Source: Pedobacter boryungensis (GTDB lineage Bacteria; Bacteroidota; Bacteroidia; Sphingobacteriales; Sphingobacteriaceae). From it: a stretch of DNA of 64,000 bases. The position numbers were made by a program, and so were the translations under genes. The stretch is from positions 62,001 to 126,000 of the forward strand of contig NZ_JABMKV010000002.1 of NCBI RefSeq assembly GCF_013204825.1, given 5' to 3'. How positions within the stretch are numbered: position 1 is the stretch's first letter; each line of letters starts with the position of its first letter. Positions 1 to 8,505 of this stretch are shown one piece after another. The notes beneath the pieces are model-generated. The model was not told the DNA's origin. It saw nothing but the letters and a program-made list of their open reading frames with translations, and did no database searches.

Positions 1-218
1 TTTACATAGTTAGGTTTCTTTTTTACAGTAACGGTTTTCTTTTTGACAATGACAGTTCTCCTTTTTACATTGTTAGTTTTCTTTTTGACATAGCTAGGTT
101 TCCTTTTGACATTGACAGTTTTCTTTTTTTCATCGCTGGGTTTCTTTTCAACATAGGGAGATTTCTTTTTTACATAAATAGGTTTTGAGCAAAGATAGAC
201 GACCTCATAGTAAGGCAT
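1..218 (-). CDS. Partial heptapeptide-repeat, lysine-rich protein (runs off left edge)
   Basis: An open frame on the minus strand starts at ATG 218-216 and continues without a stop to base 1, so only about 72 residues are visible. After a short head (MPYYEVVYLCS) the protein is a degenerate heptad repeat, roughly K-(P/T)-x-(Y/N/V)-V-K-(K/R), with about nine copies such as KPSYVKK, KTVTVKK and KPNYVK. At DNA level this is a 21-bp degenerate tandem repeat that keeps frame throughout. The segment is extremely basic. It lies 27 bp downstream of the SDR gene on the same strand, so it could be co-transcribed. No known family is recognised. It could be a cell-wall or nucleic-acid-binding basic repeat protein, or a fortuitously open minisatellite; constant 21-bp phase and absence of stops favour coding. 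Confidence 0.5.
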   Translation of the reverse strand, partial: MPYYEVVYLCSKPIYVKKKSPYVEKKPSDEKKKTVNVKRKPSYVKKKTNNVKRRTVIVKKKTVTVKKKPNYV

Positions 219-245
219 AATTGCCTAACCTTTGCGCTTTGATGT

Positions 246-1007
246 TTATATAAATTGTCCGCCGGATACCTCTAACCTTTGAGCGTTTACCCAACGCCCT
301 TCTTCAGAACAAAGAAAAGCTACTACGCCACCGATATCATCGGGCAAACCCACTCTTCCAAGTGCGGTGTTTGAAGCAATTACAGCATTTAATTGTTCAT
401 TATCACGTACAACACCCCCGCCAAAATCTGTTTCTATTGCGCCTGGTGCTACAACGTTTGCGGCAATACCTCTTGGTCCTAATTCTTTTGCTAAATATTT
501 TGTGAATACTTCAATAGCACCTTTCATGGCTGCATAGGCACTATATCCTGGCAGGGCAAAACGAGTTAAACCAGTAGCCAAATTTATAATTCTTCCACCA
601 TCAGCGATAATTGGTAAGGATTTTTGGGTTAAAAAGTAAACTCCTTTAAATTGAATGTTGCTCAACAAATCGAAGTCTTCTTCTGTTGTTTCTGCGAAGT
701 TTTTGTGAATGCCTATTCCTGCATTGTTAATTAAGAAATCGAAGCTGTCTCTTCCCCATTTTTCAGTTAAAGCATTTTTTACTTGAGTGATAAAGCCATC
801 GAATGATTTCACGTTTCCTGCATCGAATTGAAGCGAAACTGCTTTTTGGCCTAGAGCTGTTATCGAATTAACAACTTCATCAGCCTCTGCTTGTTTGCTA
901 TTATAGGTTAAGATAACATCGATTCCTTTTTTGGCAAGTGCTAAAGCCATGTTTTTTCCTAGTCCGCGGCTACCGCCAGTTACTAGTGCTATTTTTTGTG
1001 TTTGCAT
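246..1007 (-). CDS. SDR-family NAD(P)-dependent oxidoreductase
   Basis: A classical short-chain dehydrogenase of 253 residues, the usual length. The Rossmann nucleotide-binding motif TGGSRGLG is at residues 10-17, the structural NNAG motif at 94-97 and the catalytic Tyr158-x3-Lys162 in YAAMK. The position normally held by the catalytic serine, 13 residues before the tyrosine, is Thr145 (INLATG), a tolerated but less common substitution. The C-terminal VSGGQFI is typical of the family. Substrate cannot be told from sequence. The gene follows an AraC-type regulator by 45 bp on the same strand, an arrangement common for inducible SDR genes, so that regulator probably controls it. The protein is expected to be cytoplasmic. 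Confidence 0.9.
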   Translation of the reverse strand: MQTQKIALVTGGSRGLGKNMALALAKKGIDVILTYNSKQAEADEVVNSITALGQKAVSLQFDAGNVKSFDGFITQVKNALTEKWGRDSFDFLINNAGIGIHKNFAETTEEDFDLLSNIQFKGVYFLTQKSLPIIADGGRIINLATGLTRFALPGYSAYAAMKGAIEVFTKYLAKELGPRGIAANVVAPGAIETDFGGGVVRDNEQLNAVIASNTALGRVGLPDDIGGVVAFLCSEEGRWVNAQRLEVSGGQFI

Positions 1008-1052
1008 ATATTTAATGTTTAAATTATATACAAATATCTAGGTAAATAGTGC

Positions 1053-1472
1053 TTAAAAAATGGTGCTAGTTTCCGAATTAATGGTGTTAGTTTCCGATTC
1101 TATAATTTGTTTTCGGTATTGTTTTGGTGTGATGCCTTCGAATGATTTAAAGAACTTAGTGAAGTTTGTGGGTTCATTGAATGTTAGCTTGTAACTAATT
1201 TCTGCTATCGACATTGGCGTTTCGCTTAGCATTTTACGTGCTTCGTCCATTGTTCTTTCTTCTGCAAAATGGCATGGAGAATGACCGGTAGTTAATTTAA
1301 TGGTGTTGCTAAAATGTGTTGGATGGATAAATAATAAAGCGGCAAAATCTTTAATGTGAAACATTTTATCTACTCTGCCCGTCATAATATCTTGGATGTG
1401 TTTTTCTAACAGCTCGAAGAATTTTGCTGTGATTTCATCTTTTCGGGTGAGGATTTTATGGGGGATTGCCAT
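1053..1472 (-). CDS. AraC-family DNA-binding protein (HTH domain only)
   Basis: At 139 residues this is little more than the two-helix-turn-helix AraC DNA-binding domain. The first HTH lies around residues 40-62 (FHIKDFAALLFIHPTHFSNT) and the second around 88-110 (SIAEISYKLTFNEPTNFTKF), ending in the usual GITPKQYRK signature. No ligand-binding domain is present, unlike full-length AraC regulators of 250-300 residues, so any signal sensing must be external or absent. Its start codon overlaps the stop of the upstream nucleoid-associated gene by one base, which implies translational coupling, and it is followed by the SDR gene that it probably regulates. Confidence 0.85.
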   Translation of the reverse strand: MAIPHKILTRKDEITAKFFELLEKHIQDIMTGRVDKMFHIKDFAALLFIHPTHFSNTIKLTTGHSPCHFAEERTMDEARKMLSETPMSIAEISYKLTFNEPTNFTKFFKSFEGITPKQYRKQIIESETNTINSETSTIF

Positions 1473-2527
1473 TACTGTTCTTCTTTAAAATAGACTTTAT
1501 AGTAATTCATGTATTTATCGTCATCAAATCCTTTTTCGATGAGTTCTTTATTTCCATGTATGTAAATGTGGAAGTTTTTATCGAGTTTTAAAATACTTTT
1601 AAAGGCTTTTGCTTGTTTTTTGACAGCGGCATCAGAAATATCGAAGTTATCTGCTATTGATGTATCGAACTCTTCTTCGTAACTTTTTTTGTAGTTTTTA
1701 AATGATTCTATTCCTTCTTTATTGGCAATAACTTCATTCGAAAACTCATCCATATCAAAGGTTTCTTTTTCCTTAAAATATTTCATAGAACGATTTAACA
1801 AATCGATTTTATCTGTTTTTGATATCTCAAAGTCATCGTCTAATTTTTGGGTGACAAAGTTTTTGTAAACGCCTAAAACGTTTTGCGTTTGGTTATAATT
1901 ATCGTTCCTAACTTTAAGTTTTAAGAACTCATCTTTCCAATATACTGCTTCTGTGGAGCGATTTGTTTGGTCAATTACAGCTACTTTAAATCCTTCTTCT
2001 TTGTCGGTATTAAATATTAAACAGCCTTTATCTAGTTTATTAATGTTTATGCCTTCTTGCTCGTAACTTAAACCGAAGCCATTTTGCTCGGGATAAACTT
2101 TTAAATAGCTTTCTTTTGTTTCTGATTTAAAAATGCCAATTGTGTCGTGTAAATCGCCTTCTATTTGTACGTTTTCGAAGTAGGCTACATATAATTCTCC
2201 TGATTTGATTTTAGGGTGATTGGAGATTTCGAATAAATAGGTGGCCAATTTCTTTGTATTATCATGGAAGACTTCGCCATTTGCAAAAATTTCTTCTGCG
2301 AAATGATACACTTCGTTTAAGTTGAGATCATTATTTGGGTGTGTAAACCGATAAATCTCATTTGTTTTTTCATAAGGAGAAAGAAAATATTGCAACAAAA
2401 GCTGGTTCAGCATTTCATCTTGAATATGCATTGATTTTTCTGAGAGCACATAAAATTCATCTTGCAGTTTGTTGCCAATTCTATGGATAGAAAGTTCGGC
2501 CAAGGTGGCTTCGGAAAAAGTGATCAT
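1472..2527 (-). CDS. Nucleoid-associated protein, NdpA/YejK family
   Basis: A 351-residue cytoplasmic protein that resembles the NdpA/YejK nucleoid-associated family (37-kDa nucleoid-associated protein), in its usual length range. Features typical of the family include the N-terminal ELSIHRIGNK segment and a hydrophilic, lysine-rich C-terminal half. There is no signal peptide or membrane segment. Family members bind the bacterial nucleoid; the precise biochemical role is not established. It is the first gene of an apparent minus-strand run with the AraC-type regulator (1-base overlap) and the SDR gene, although a functional link between the three is not evident. Confidence 0.8.
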   Translation of the reverse strand: MITFSEATLAELSIHRIGNKLQDEFYVLSEKSMHIQDEMLNQLLLQYFLSPYEKTNEIYRFTHPNNDLNLNEVYHFAEEIFANGEVFHDNTKKLATYLFEISNHPKIKSGELYVAYFENVQIEGDLHDTIGIFKSETKESYLKVYPEQNGFGLSYEQEGININKLDKGCLIFNTDKEEGFKVAVIDQTNRSTEAVYWKDEFLKLKVRNDNYNQTQNVLGVYKNFVTQKLDDDFEISKTDKIDLLNRSMKYFKEKETFDMDEFSNEVIANKEGIESFKNYKKSYEEEFDTSIADNFDISDAAVKKQAKAFKSILKLDKNFHIYIHGNKELIEKGFDDDKYMNYYKVYFKEEQ

Positions 2528-2642
2528 ATTTTTAAATTGAGGCGTAAAGAAACGAAGATTTTATGAAATTGAATTAAGAATTACTGTCTTTGTGATATAA
2601 ACCTTATTGGAGTGAACACGTAGCGAAGCGAAGTAAAACGAA

Positions 2643-2673
2643 AAGAAGGGATATCGTTACCGACGCCCTTCTT
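2643..2673 (-). terminator. Stem-loop terminator downstream of the TerC-type gene
   Basis: AAGAAGGG at 2643-2650 pairs with CCCTTCTT at 2666-2673. Read on the minus strand the hairpin is followed by a T-rich stretch, as expected for termination of the gene that ends at 2695. The adjacent bases 2613-2640 contain a GTAGCGAAGCGAAGT-like stretch of the kind found in dispersed intergenic repeats. Confidence 0.6.
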
Positions 2674-2694
2674 GCTTAGTTTTTCTAAAAATTC

Positions 2695-3480
2695 TTATTT
2701 TTCTTTATCGTCAATTCGTGGGTCATTTAACTCTACTAAATGTTGTTTTTGACGTTTTCTGAAAATCATATTTAAAACTTCTACGCCAACTGAGAATGCC
2801 ATACCGAAATAGATGTAATTTTTAAGGTGCATTTCGTGTGCCGCAGCTGCATCCCAACCTTCGATGATTAGACTTAAACCTATCATTACTAAAAAAGATA
2901 AAGCCAACATTTTTAGTGTAGGATGTTTGTGTATAAAGCCAGCTATTTTTGGGCTAAATGTGAACATGATTATCATAGCGATTACTACTGCAATAATCAT
3001 TACTTCTAAATGTTTTGCTGTTCCACCGGCGGTGATAATGCTATCGAATGAGAACACTGCATCTATGAGCATAATTTGAAAAATTGCTGCGCCAAATGCT
3101 AATGGTTTTTTATTTTTTTGGTCTAAACTTGGGTCTTCACCTTCTAATTTGTGGTGAATTTCCATAACAGATTTGTACAGTAAAAACAATCCGCCGAATA
3201 GCATTACTAAGCTTGCTAAGTCGAAGCCTTTTCCAAACCAACTTTCTGGAATGATGTAATTTCCTTTTTGTTGTAATAACCAACTTAAGCCAAATAGCAT
3301 TAAACAACGAGAGGTGATTCCTGTAATCATCCAAATGATACGTGCTTTCTTTTGGGAAGCAACATTTACTCGGTTTAAAATAATGCTTACGAAGATTACA
3401 TTATCGATGCCTAAAACAATTTCTAATAGCGTTAGGGTAAAAAGTGAAATCCACGCTTCTGGACTGGTTAGTAATTCCAT
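2695..3480 (-). CDS. TerC-family integral membrane protein
   Basis: A 261-residue polytopic membrane protein of the TerC family, whose members are linked to tellurite resistance and, in the Alx/MeeF branches, to manganese export. Two characteristic acidic intramembrane motifs are visible: LEIVLGIDNVIFVS at residues 19-32 and MLIDAVFSFDSIITAGG around 137-153, which form the internal repeat typical of the family. About seven transmembrane segments are predicted by eye, with a charged cytoplasmic loop (EIHHKLEGEDPSLDQKNKK) between the two halves. It ends with a charged cytoplasmic tail. It sits alone between two terminators, so it is probably monocistronic. Metal specificity is inference only. 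Confidence 0.85.
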   Translation of the reverse strand: MELLTSPEAWISLFTLTLLEIVLGIDNVIFVSIILNRVNVASQKKARIIWMITGITSRCLMLFGLSWLLQQKGNYIIPESWFGKGFDLASLVMLFGGLFLLYKSVMEIHHKLEGEDPSLDQKNKKPLAFGAAIFQIMLIDAVFSFDSIITAGGTAKHLEVMIIAVVIAMIIMFTFSPKIAGFIHKHPTLKMLALSFLVMIGLSLIIEGWDAAAAHEMHLKNYIYFGMAFSVGVEVLNMIFRKRQKQHLVELNDPRIDDKEK

Positions 3481-3509
3481 AGTTAATTTATCTTGGCACG
3501 AATATAAAA

Positions 3510-3539
3510 AAAGCCTATTGATTTATATCAACAGGCTTT
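3510..3539 (-). terminator. Rho-independent terminator of the sigma/anti-sigma/DUF4097 operon
   Basis: AAAGCCT-A-TTGAT (3510-3522) pairs with ATCAA-C-AGGCTTT (3527-3539) with one internal mismatch and a 4-base loop. On the minus strand the stem is followed by a run of T, matching the end of the gene that stops at 3561. Confidence 0.8.
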
Positions 3540-3560
3540 GGTATTATTTGTTTGGTTTGT

Positions 3561-4886
3561 TTATTTAAAAGTTACTGCACCGTATTCGGCATTTATTTTA
3601 ACATCGGCAACGCCACCGTTACCAATTTTACCACTGTATTTTTTTGTTTCATCATCTGAAGAAACCATTTTAGAGGTTACATCAGCACCATATTTGAATG
3701 AGCCATATGTTTTGCTGACTTCGAAATTAGCATTGTATCCGTTTGCAAAGCCTAAGTTAACATCTGCATACTCGGATTTTATTGTTAAAATTTTGCATCC
3801 TGAGCTAATATTACCAATGTTTAAGTTGTTATACTCCATATCAAAATATCCATCTCCTTTTAAACTACCAATTGTTGCGCCTGTATATTGAGCATCTAGT
3901 TTTAATTTGCCTACACTACCGATAGCGAGTTTATTATATTGTTGTTTGATGGAAGCATTACCATTAATTGTTGTTACGTTCACGTTGGTATATTGTGCAT
4001 CTAATTCTAAATTGTCTACTGCTCCGATAATCAAGCCGCTACCATATTGTTGTTTAACAACTGCATTGCCTTTTATATTAGTAATGTTCGCACCAGCGTA
4101 TTGTACGTCTAGATCTAATGTTTCTACCGTGCCTATAGTTAAGCCTTTACCATACTGTTGCTTTACTACCGCCTTATTTAGTTCTTGTATATTCGCATTA
4201 CCGTATTGTACAGAAATATAATTGTTATTGCTGCTTAAGTTGCCTGCTGTAAAGTTACCATATTGTACTTTAGCATATAATGCAGCAGACAGATTTCCCA
4301 TGTTAACATTTCCATACATGTTTGAAAGTGTTAGTGCATTATTTGCAGGCATATATACTATATAATTTACTTTAACTTCTTTGCGCCAAAGCACTTTTCC
4401 GTTTCTAATACTCTTTCCCCAGTTGCCATTTTTCTCGCCCATGCTTGTTTTATAGGTAACTAAATCTCCGGTTTTAGTTGCAATAATTGAAACATCGTCT
4501 AACAATTTTTGTGCATCATTATCGCTTGTGCTATAGGCTTTAATATCAACATCTACTTTAATTTCATTTCTATCCCAAACTTTAATAACCATTTCTCCGT
4601 ATCGGTTACTTAAATTTATTTTATCGCTTTTATCCACGCTGAATGTTTTTGAAAACGTTTTGGCTTTCATTGGTCCATCAGCTTGATCTTGAATATTTGT
4701 TGATGTTGTTACATTAACTTCAGGATGCACCTGAACATTTGTATTAACAGCATATGATCTATTTGATGAGGTACTAACAGAAACTGTTGGATTTGCATTA
4801 ATATTAACTGTTACTTCTGGTTGCTGCTGTGCGTTTACTTGTATAGCGAGCAATAGCATACTCGAAATACTTAATAGTGGTTTCAT
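3561..4886 (-). CDS. Secreted repeat protein with DUF4097-like beta-solenoid
   Basis: A 441-residue exported protein. Residues 1-19 form a signal peptide ending VNAQ. After a low-complexity Asn/Thr/Val region (20-65) comes a DUF4097-like part (FSVDKSDKINLSNRYGEMVIKVWDRNEIKVDVDIKA is the family-like entry, around residues 80-115), then a series of repeats of about 21 residues built on (K/L)xQYGxxxIGxVxxLxLDxQY, consistent with a right-handed beta-solenoid of the adhesin type. Cell location is periplasm or outer surface. It is the last gene of a three-gene operon behind an ECF sigma factor and its anti-sigma (4-base overlap), so it is probably an output, or the signal source, of that sigma system. 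Ligand unknown. Confidence 0.75.
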   Translation of the reverse strand: MKPLLSISSMLLLAIQVNAQQQPEVTVNINANPTVSVSTSSNRSYAVNTNVQVHPEVNVTTSTNIQDQADGPMKAKTFSKTFSVDKSDKINLSNRYGEMVIKVWDRNEIKVDVDIKAYSTSDNDAQKLLDDVSIIATKTGDLVTYKTSMGEKNGNWGKSIRNGKVLWRKEVKVNYIVYMPANNALTLSNMYGNVNMGNLSAALYAKVQYGNFTAGNLSSNNNYISVQYGNANIQELNKAVVKQQYGKGLTIGTVETLDLDVQYAGANITNIKGNAVVKQQYGSGLIIGAVDNLELDAQYTNVNVTTINGNASIKQQYNKLAIGSVGKLKLDAQYTGATIGSLKGDGYFDMEYNNLNIGNISSGCKILTIKSEYADVNLGFANGYNANFEVSKTYGSFKYGADVTSKMVSSDDETKKYSGKIGNGGVADVKINAEYGAVTFK

Positions 4887-5413
4887 ATTGTATTCTCCTT
4901 TTTATATTGATTGACTTGGTTTATAATGGATAATTGTTGGCTTAACACACTTGCTTGTATTTCTAGATTTTTCATCATTGCTCTTACAATTATATCAGGA
5001 TTTGGACTGGTTTGTAATTGCTTTTTAAGCTTCTGATAATCGTTGTCTAGCTTGTTCATGTCATCGAGAAATTTGCGATATAACTCGGGATTTTGTTTTG
5101 CATAAATTTGTAAGCTATCCTTTTTTTCCTCTATTAAACTCGCAAATCGCATTTCCTTTTTCCCAAATGCCGGATTTACATCTGCAACATCAATTGTGGT
5201 GTTTGCTTTGTTATAGTTATACGTAAAATAGATACCCAAACTAATGACCAACATAGCGGCAATACTGAGCCATTTATATAGTTCAATTTTTTTTTTCGGT
5301 TGTTGTTTTTTATCCAACTCTGCAGAAATTCGTTCCCATAATTGGTCTGATGGACCTTTTACTTCAAATGCTTTCTTGTTTTCTTTTACAAACTCTTCTA
5401 ATTTATTGTTCAT
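4883..5413 (-). CDS. Putative membrane anti-sigma factor
   Basis: A 176-residue protein with a hydrophilic N-terminal domain (residues 1-44), one transmembrane helix (about 45-65, YKWLSIAAMLVISLGIYFTY) and an extracytoplasmic, coiled-coil-rich tail (95-176). The layout is that of Bacteroidota anti-sigma factors, but no zinc-binding HxxxCxxC motif of the ZAS type is present. It overlaps the upstream ECF sigma gene by 4 bases and the downstream DUF4097-like gene by 4 bases, which implies translational coupling across the operon. Function is assigned from position and topology rather than from a diagnostic motif. Confidence 0.75.
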   Translation of the reverse strand: MNNKLEEFVKENKKAFEVKGPSDQLWERISAELDKKQQPKKKIELYKWLSIAAMLVISLGIYFTYNYNKANTTIDVADVNPAFGKKEMRFASLIEEKKDSLQIYAKQNPELYRKFLDDMNKLDNDYQKLKKQLQTSPNPDIIVRAMMKNLEIQASVLSQQLSIINQVNQYKKENTI

Positions 5414-5961
5414 CTTGCTACTCCTTTCATTTCTAATAAACTATTCAACTTTCTTTTTGCTCGCATGTACTGGGAGCGTGATGTATTTTCTGTTATTTTT
5501 AATATGTGTGCTATTTCTTCGTGATCGTATCCTTCAAATAAATAAAGAGTAAGCACCACTCTATATCCATCTGGCAATTCGTTCATTGCGGCTTTTATAG
5601 CTTCCACTTTTAGCGTTGTTTCTTCGTAATCGAAACTTGGCTCATCGGCGATTTCTACTTCTTCAATAGATACAAATTCTGCTTTGCGTTTTCTTAAATA
5701 ATTAATTGATCTATTAATTACAATCTGCTTTAGCCATAAACCAAAAGTTGTTTCTTGTCTAAAATCCGCAATGCGATTAAATGCATCTAAAAATGCTTCT
5801 TGTAGAACGTCTTCGGCTTCTGCATCATCATTCACAATTCTTAGCGCTACATTATACATCGCGTTAGCATACAATTTGTAAATTTCAAATTGTGCTTTGC
5901 GACTACCATGTCGGCAATCATTTACGAGCTCTACGTGCTTATCTATGTATACTGTTTCCAA
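5410..5961 (-). CDS. ECF-type RNA polymerase sigma factor
   Basis: A 183-residue sigma-70 family protein of the extracytoplasmic-function class. Region 2 is at about residues 22-90 with the hallmark DDAEAEDVLQEAFLDAFNRI, and region 4 at about 120-175 with LPDGYRVVLTLYLFEGYDHEEIA followed by the recognition helix (ILKITENTSRSQYMRAKRKL). Regions 1.1 and 3 are absent, as expected. It heads an operon with an anti-sigma factor and a secreted DUF4097-like protein. Immediately upstream on the minus strand lies a TGCAACG...TGTC element of the kind ECF factors recognise, which suggests autoregulation. Confidence 0.92.
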   Translation of the reverse strand: METVYIDKHVELVNDCRHGSRKAQFEIYKLYANAMYNVALRIVNDDAEAEDVLQEAFLDAFNRIADFRQETTFGLWLKQIVINRSINYLRKRKAEFVSIEEVEIADEPSFDYEETTLKVEAIKAAMNELPDGYRVVLTLYLFEGYDHEEIAHILKITENTSRSQYMRAKRKLNSLLEMKGVAR

Positions 5962-5984
5962 GTTCTAAAGCGTTCTGATTAAAA

Positions 5985-6010
5985 GACATTGTATTTTTAA
6001 AAACGTTGCA
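5985..6010 (-). promoter_or_regulatory. Putative ECF-type promoter of the sigma operon
   Basis: On the minus strand, GCAACG (6004-6009) is followed after 15 bases by TGTC (5985-5988), 24 bases before the sigma-factor start codon. The AAC...GTC pattern resembles ECF promoters and is close to the better-conserved GTAACC-N16-(C/T)GTC boxes elsewhere in the window. Autoregulation is an inference. Confidence 0.45.
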
Positions 6011-6107
6011 TCAAGGTAGAAAAAAAATTAGATGGTTAGTTAATTTGTTCTTTAGTTGGTTGGCACGAACAAACCAAACAACTACTTACTAATTAAAATA
6101 AAATCGG

Positions 6108-6115
6108 TATTTTTG
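6108..6115 (+). promoter_or_regulatory. Bacteroidota -7 promoter box for aspS
   Basis: TATTTTTG matches the Bacteroidota primary-sigma -7 consensus TAnnTTTG and lies 22 bases before the aspS ATG. No clear -33 TTTG is visible. Confidence 0.5.
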
Positions 6116-6137
6116 CGGCTCAAAATTTAATTTAAAG

Positions 6138-7883
6138 ATGTTAAGAACAACAACTTGCGGTGCGTTAACACTGCAAAATTTAGGCGAAAATGTAACACTC
6201 TGCGGTTGGATGCAGAATTCTAGAGATTTAGGCGGGATGACTTTTATAGATATCCGCGATCGTTACGGTATAACCCAATTGGTTTTTAACATGAATGATA
6301 ATGCAGATTTATGTGCTGGCGCTCGTAGCCTTGGTCGTGAATTTGTAATTAAGGTTAGCGGAACCGTTGTAGAGCGTTCAAATAAAAATAAAGAAATTCC
6401 AACTGGAGAAATTGAAATTAAAGTAACCGAATTAGAGATTTTAAATGCAGCTAAATTACCTCCTTTCCTTATAGATGATAAAACTGATGGTGGTGACGAT
6501 TTACGCATGAAATATCGTTACCTAGATTTACGCCGTAACCCGATTAGAAATAACATGATTTTGCGTCATAGAATGGCTCAATCGGTTCGTCGTTATTTAG
6601 ATGCATTGGATTTTATAGAAGTAGAAACACCTGTTTTAATTAAATCTACACCAGAAGGCGCAAGAGATTTCGTGGTGCCAAGCCGCATGAACGCAGGCGA
6701 ATTTTATGCTTTGCCACAATCGCCACAAACATTTAAACAGTTGTTAATGGTTTCTGGTTTCGACCGCTATTTTCAGATTGTAAAATGTTTTAGAGATGAA
6801 GATTTACGTGCAGATAGACAACCAGAATTTACACAGATTGACTGTGAAATGTCTTTCATAGAGCAAGAGGATATCTTAAATACTTTTGAAGGTTTAATTC
6901 GTACTTTGTTTAAGGAAGTCCGCAATTATGATTTACCAGAAGTACCTCGCATGCAATATGCGGATGCCATGAAATTTTATGGTTCTGACAAACCAGATAC
7001 TCGTTTTGAGATGAAATTCGTTGAAATGAATGACATCGTTAAAGGCAAGGATTTCCCTGTATTTGATAATGCAGAATTAGTGATTGCTATTAATGCAAAA
7101 GGTTGTGCGCATTATACACGTAAACAATTAGACGAGTTAACTGACTTTATAAAACGTCCTCAAATTGGTGGAACTGGTTTAATTTATTTGCGCCACAATG
7201 AAGATGGTTCGCTAAAATCATCTGTAGATAAGTTTTATAACGAAGAAGAATTAGCAAAATGGTCGGCTGCATGCCAAACCGAGCCAGGCGATTTAGTTTT
7301 AGTAATGGCGGGTGGAACAGATAAAGTTCGTAAACAATTAAGTGAGCTACGTTTAGAAATGGGTTCACGTTTAGGTTTACGTGATAAAGATAAATTCTCT
7401 GCACTTTGGGTTTTAGACTTTCCATTGTTAGAATGGGACGAGGAAACTGAGCGTTACCACGCTATGCACCATCCATTTACTTCTCCAAAACCAGAAGATA
7501 TTGCACTGTTAGATACAGACCCTAAAAACGTTCGTGCTAACGCTTACGATATGGTAGTAAATGGAACTGAAATTGGCGGTGGATCTATTCGTATTCACGA
7601 TAGAGCGTTACAAGCTTTAATGTTTAAACATTTAGGTTTTAGCAATGAAGAGGCTCAAAAACAATTTGGCTTTTTAATGGATGCATTTGAATTTGGCGCT
7701 CCACCACATGGCGGTATTGCTTTCGGATTTGATAGATTATGTTCAATTTTTGCAGGTTTAGATTCAATTAGAGATGTAATTGCATTCCCTAAAAATAATT
7801 CGGGCAGAGATGTCATGATTGATAGTCCAAGTACAATTGATGACAAGCAATTAAAAGAGCTGAAAATAAAAACTGATTTATAA
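6138..7883 (+). CDS. aspS: Aspartate--tRNA ligase
   Basis: A full-length bacterial-type class II aspartyl-tRNA synthetase (581 residues), which charges tRNA-Asp with aspartate in the cytoplasm. It has an N-terminal OB-fold anticodon-binding domain (about 1-105), class II motif 1 after [13 protein letters not shown], motif 2 [14 protein letters not shown] around 218-231, the bacterial GAD insertion in the middle (about 290-420), and motif 3 GIAFGFDRL around 527-535. The C-terminus, with [16 protein letters not shown], is the usual bacterial tail. It is transcribed alone from a TAnnTTTG promoter. Whether it also charges tRNA-Asn cannot be judged from this window; the genome carries its own GlnS, so at least glutamine uses a direct route. 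Confidence 0.97.
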   Translation: MLRTTTCGALTLQNLGENVTLCGWMQNSRDLGGMTFIDIRDRYGITQLVFNMNDNADLCAGARSLGREFVIKVSGTVVERSNKNKEIPTGEIEIKVTELEILNAAKLPPFLIDDKTDGGDDLRMKYRYLDLRRNPIRNNMILRHRMAQSVRRYLDALDFIEVETPVLIKSTPEGARDFVVPSRMNAGEFYALPQSPQTFKQLLMVSGFDRYFQIVKCFRDEDLRADRQPEFTQIDCEMSFIEQEDILNTFEGLIRTLFKEVRNYDLPEVPRMQYADAMKFYGSDKPDTRFEMKFVEMNDIVKGKDFPVFDNAELVIAINAKGCAHYTRKQLDELTDFIKRPQIGGTGLIYLRHNEDGSLKSSVDKFYNEEELAKWSAACQTEPGDLVLVMAGGTDKVRKQLSELRLEMGSRLGLRDKDKFSALWVLDFPLLEWDEETERYHAMHHPFTSPKPEDIALLDTDPKNVRANAYDMVVNGTEIGGGSIRIHDRALQALMFKHLGFSNEEAQKQFGFLMDAFEFGAPPHGGIAFGFDRLCSIFAGLDSIRDVIAFPKNNSGRDVMIDSPSTIDDKQLKELKIKTDL

Positions 7884-7890
7884 ACAAATT

Positions 7891-7965
7891 TCGTCATTGC
7901 GAGGTACGAAGCAATCTCCTTTAGGTATTACGCTTTAAGGTTGCTTCGTGCCTCGCAATGACGAA
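7891..7965. repeat. REP-like inverted repeat, family A copy 1
   Basis: Left arm TCGTCATTGCGAGGTACGAA (from 7891) and right arm ending GCCTCGCAATGACGA (7965) are inverted copies of about 27 bp separated by about 21 bp. The same element recurs at 39474, 41781, 44429, 46363 and 55674, with a deleted form at 32848. It lies just after aspS and before a terminator. Confidence 0.85.
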
Positions 7966-7973
7966 CAGCAACA

Positions 7974-8008
7974 AAAAAGGTCTTGCCAAATTGCCAAGAC
8001 CTTTTTTG
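7974..8008. terminator. Bidirectional terminator between aspS and the convergent operon
   Basis: AAAAAAGGTCTTG (7974-7986) pairs with CAAGACCTTTTTT (7996-8008) around a 9-base loop. It carries A- and T-runs on both sides and so serves aspS on the plus strand and the gene ending at 8065 on the minus strand. Confidence 0.85.
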
Positions 8009-8064
8009 TTAGATTGAGTTCGCTGTTCTAACTAATAAACAAGTGAACTAATTAAGCCAATGAA

Positions 8065-8505
8065 CTAATAAGTTTCGCTATCAGGCGGAATGCCATAATC
8101 TACAAAAGCAACATCTTTCTTTTTACCTTTCTTATTAAATAAAGATTTCACCATATTAAAAATTCCAGATAAATTTTCTGCATCTAAGGATTTACCGACT
8201 TTACCAGAAACTAATGCTCCAAGTGCTTTAGTAATTATTCCAGATCCTTTAAAAATAGTACTATTTAAAAGCATTGGCAATGCGATTGACATGATCTTGC
8301 TTATTATATGTGTATTCTCATCTAGTTTTAGAAGACCGTTGGGTGTAGCAAATTTTTTAATCATGTTGCCTAAAGAAAATTGCTTTATATAATTTTTAGA
8401 ATCTTCTTTAAGCATTACCCCTCTATGCTTGTAATCAGCTTTTAACAACTGCACTTGAGCATGCAGATCGTCTAGAGTATTTATATTGTTATAATTTATC
8501 TTCAT
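8065..8505 (-). CDS. Conserved hypothetical protein in the YtxH/holin-like operon
   Basis: About 146 residues, not recognised. I chose the ATG at 8505 (MKINYNN) rather than the longer frame beginning at 8535, because the longer start overlaps the upstream gene by 47 bases while the ATG at 8505 is preceded by AAAGAAGAA, a plausible ribosome-binding stretch. The protein has an N-terminal helical part and a glycine/alanine-rich amphipathic middle (SIALPMLLNSTIFKGSGIITKALGALVSGKVG) that could associate with membranes, then a lysine-rich patch (NKKGKKKD). It overlaps the holin-like gene by 17 bases and follows YtxH, which suggests a joint role in envelope stress or membrane organisation. Function unknown. 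Confidence 0.6.
   Translation of the reverse strand: MKINYNNINTLDDLHAQVQLLKADYKHRGVMLKEDSKNYIKQFSLGNMIKKFATPNGLLKLDENTHIISKIMSIALPMLLNSTIFKGSGIITKALGALVSGKVGKSLDAENLSGIFNMVKSLFNKKGKKKDVAFVDYGIPPDSETY

Noticed and set aside
3314-3891. Plus-strand ORFs antisense to the TerC- and DUF4097-like genes
   Set aside because: Shadow frames; the proteins have no recognisable features and the minus-strand genes have clear family signatures.
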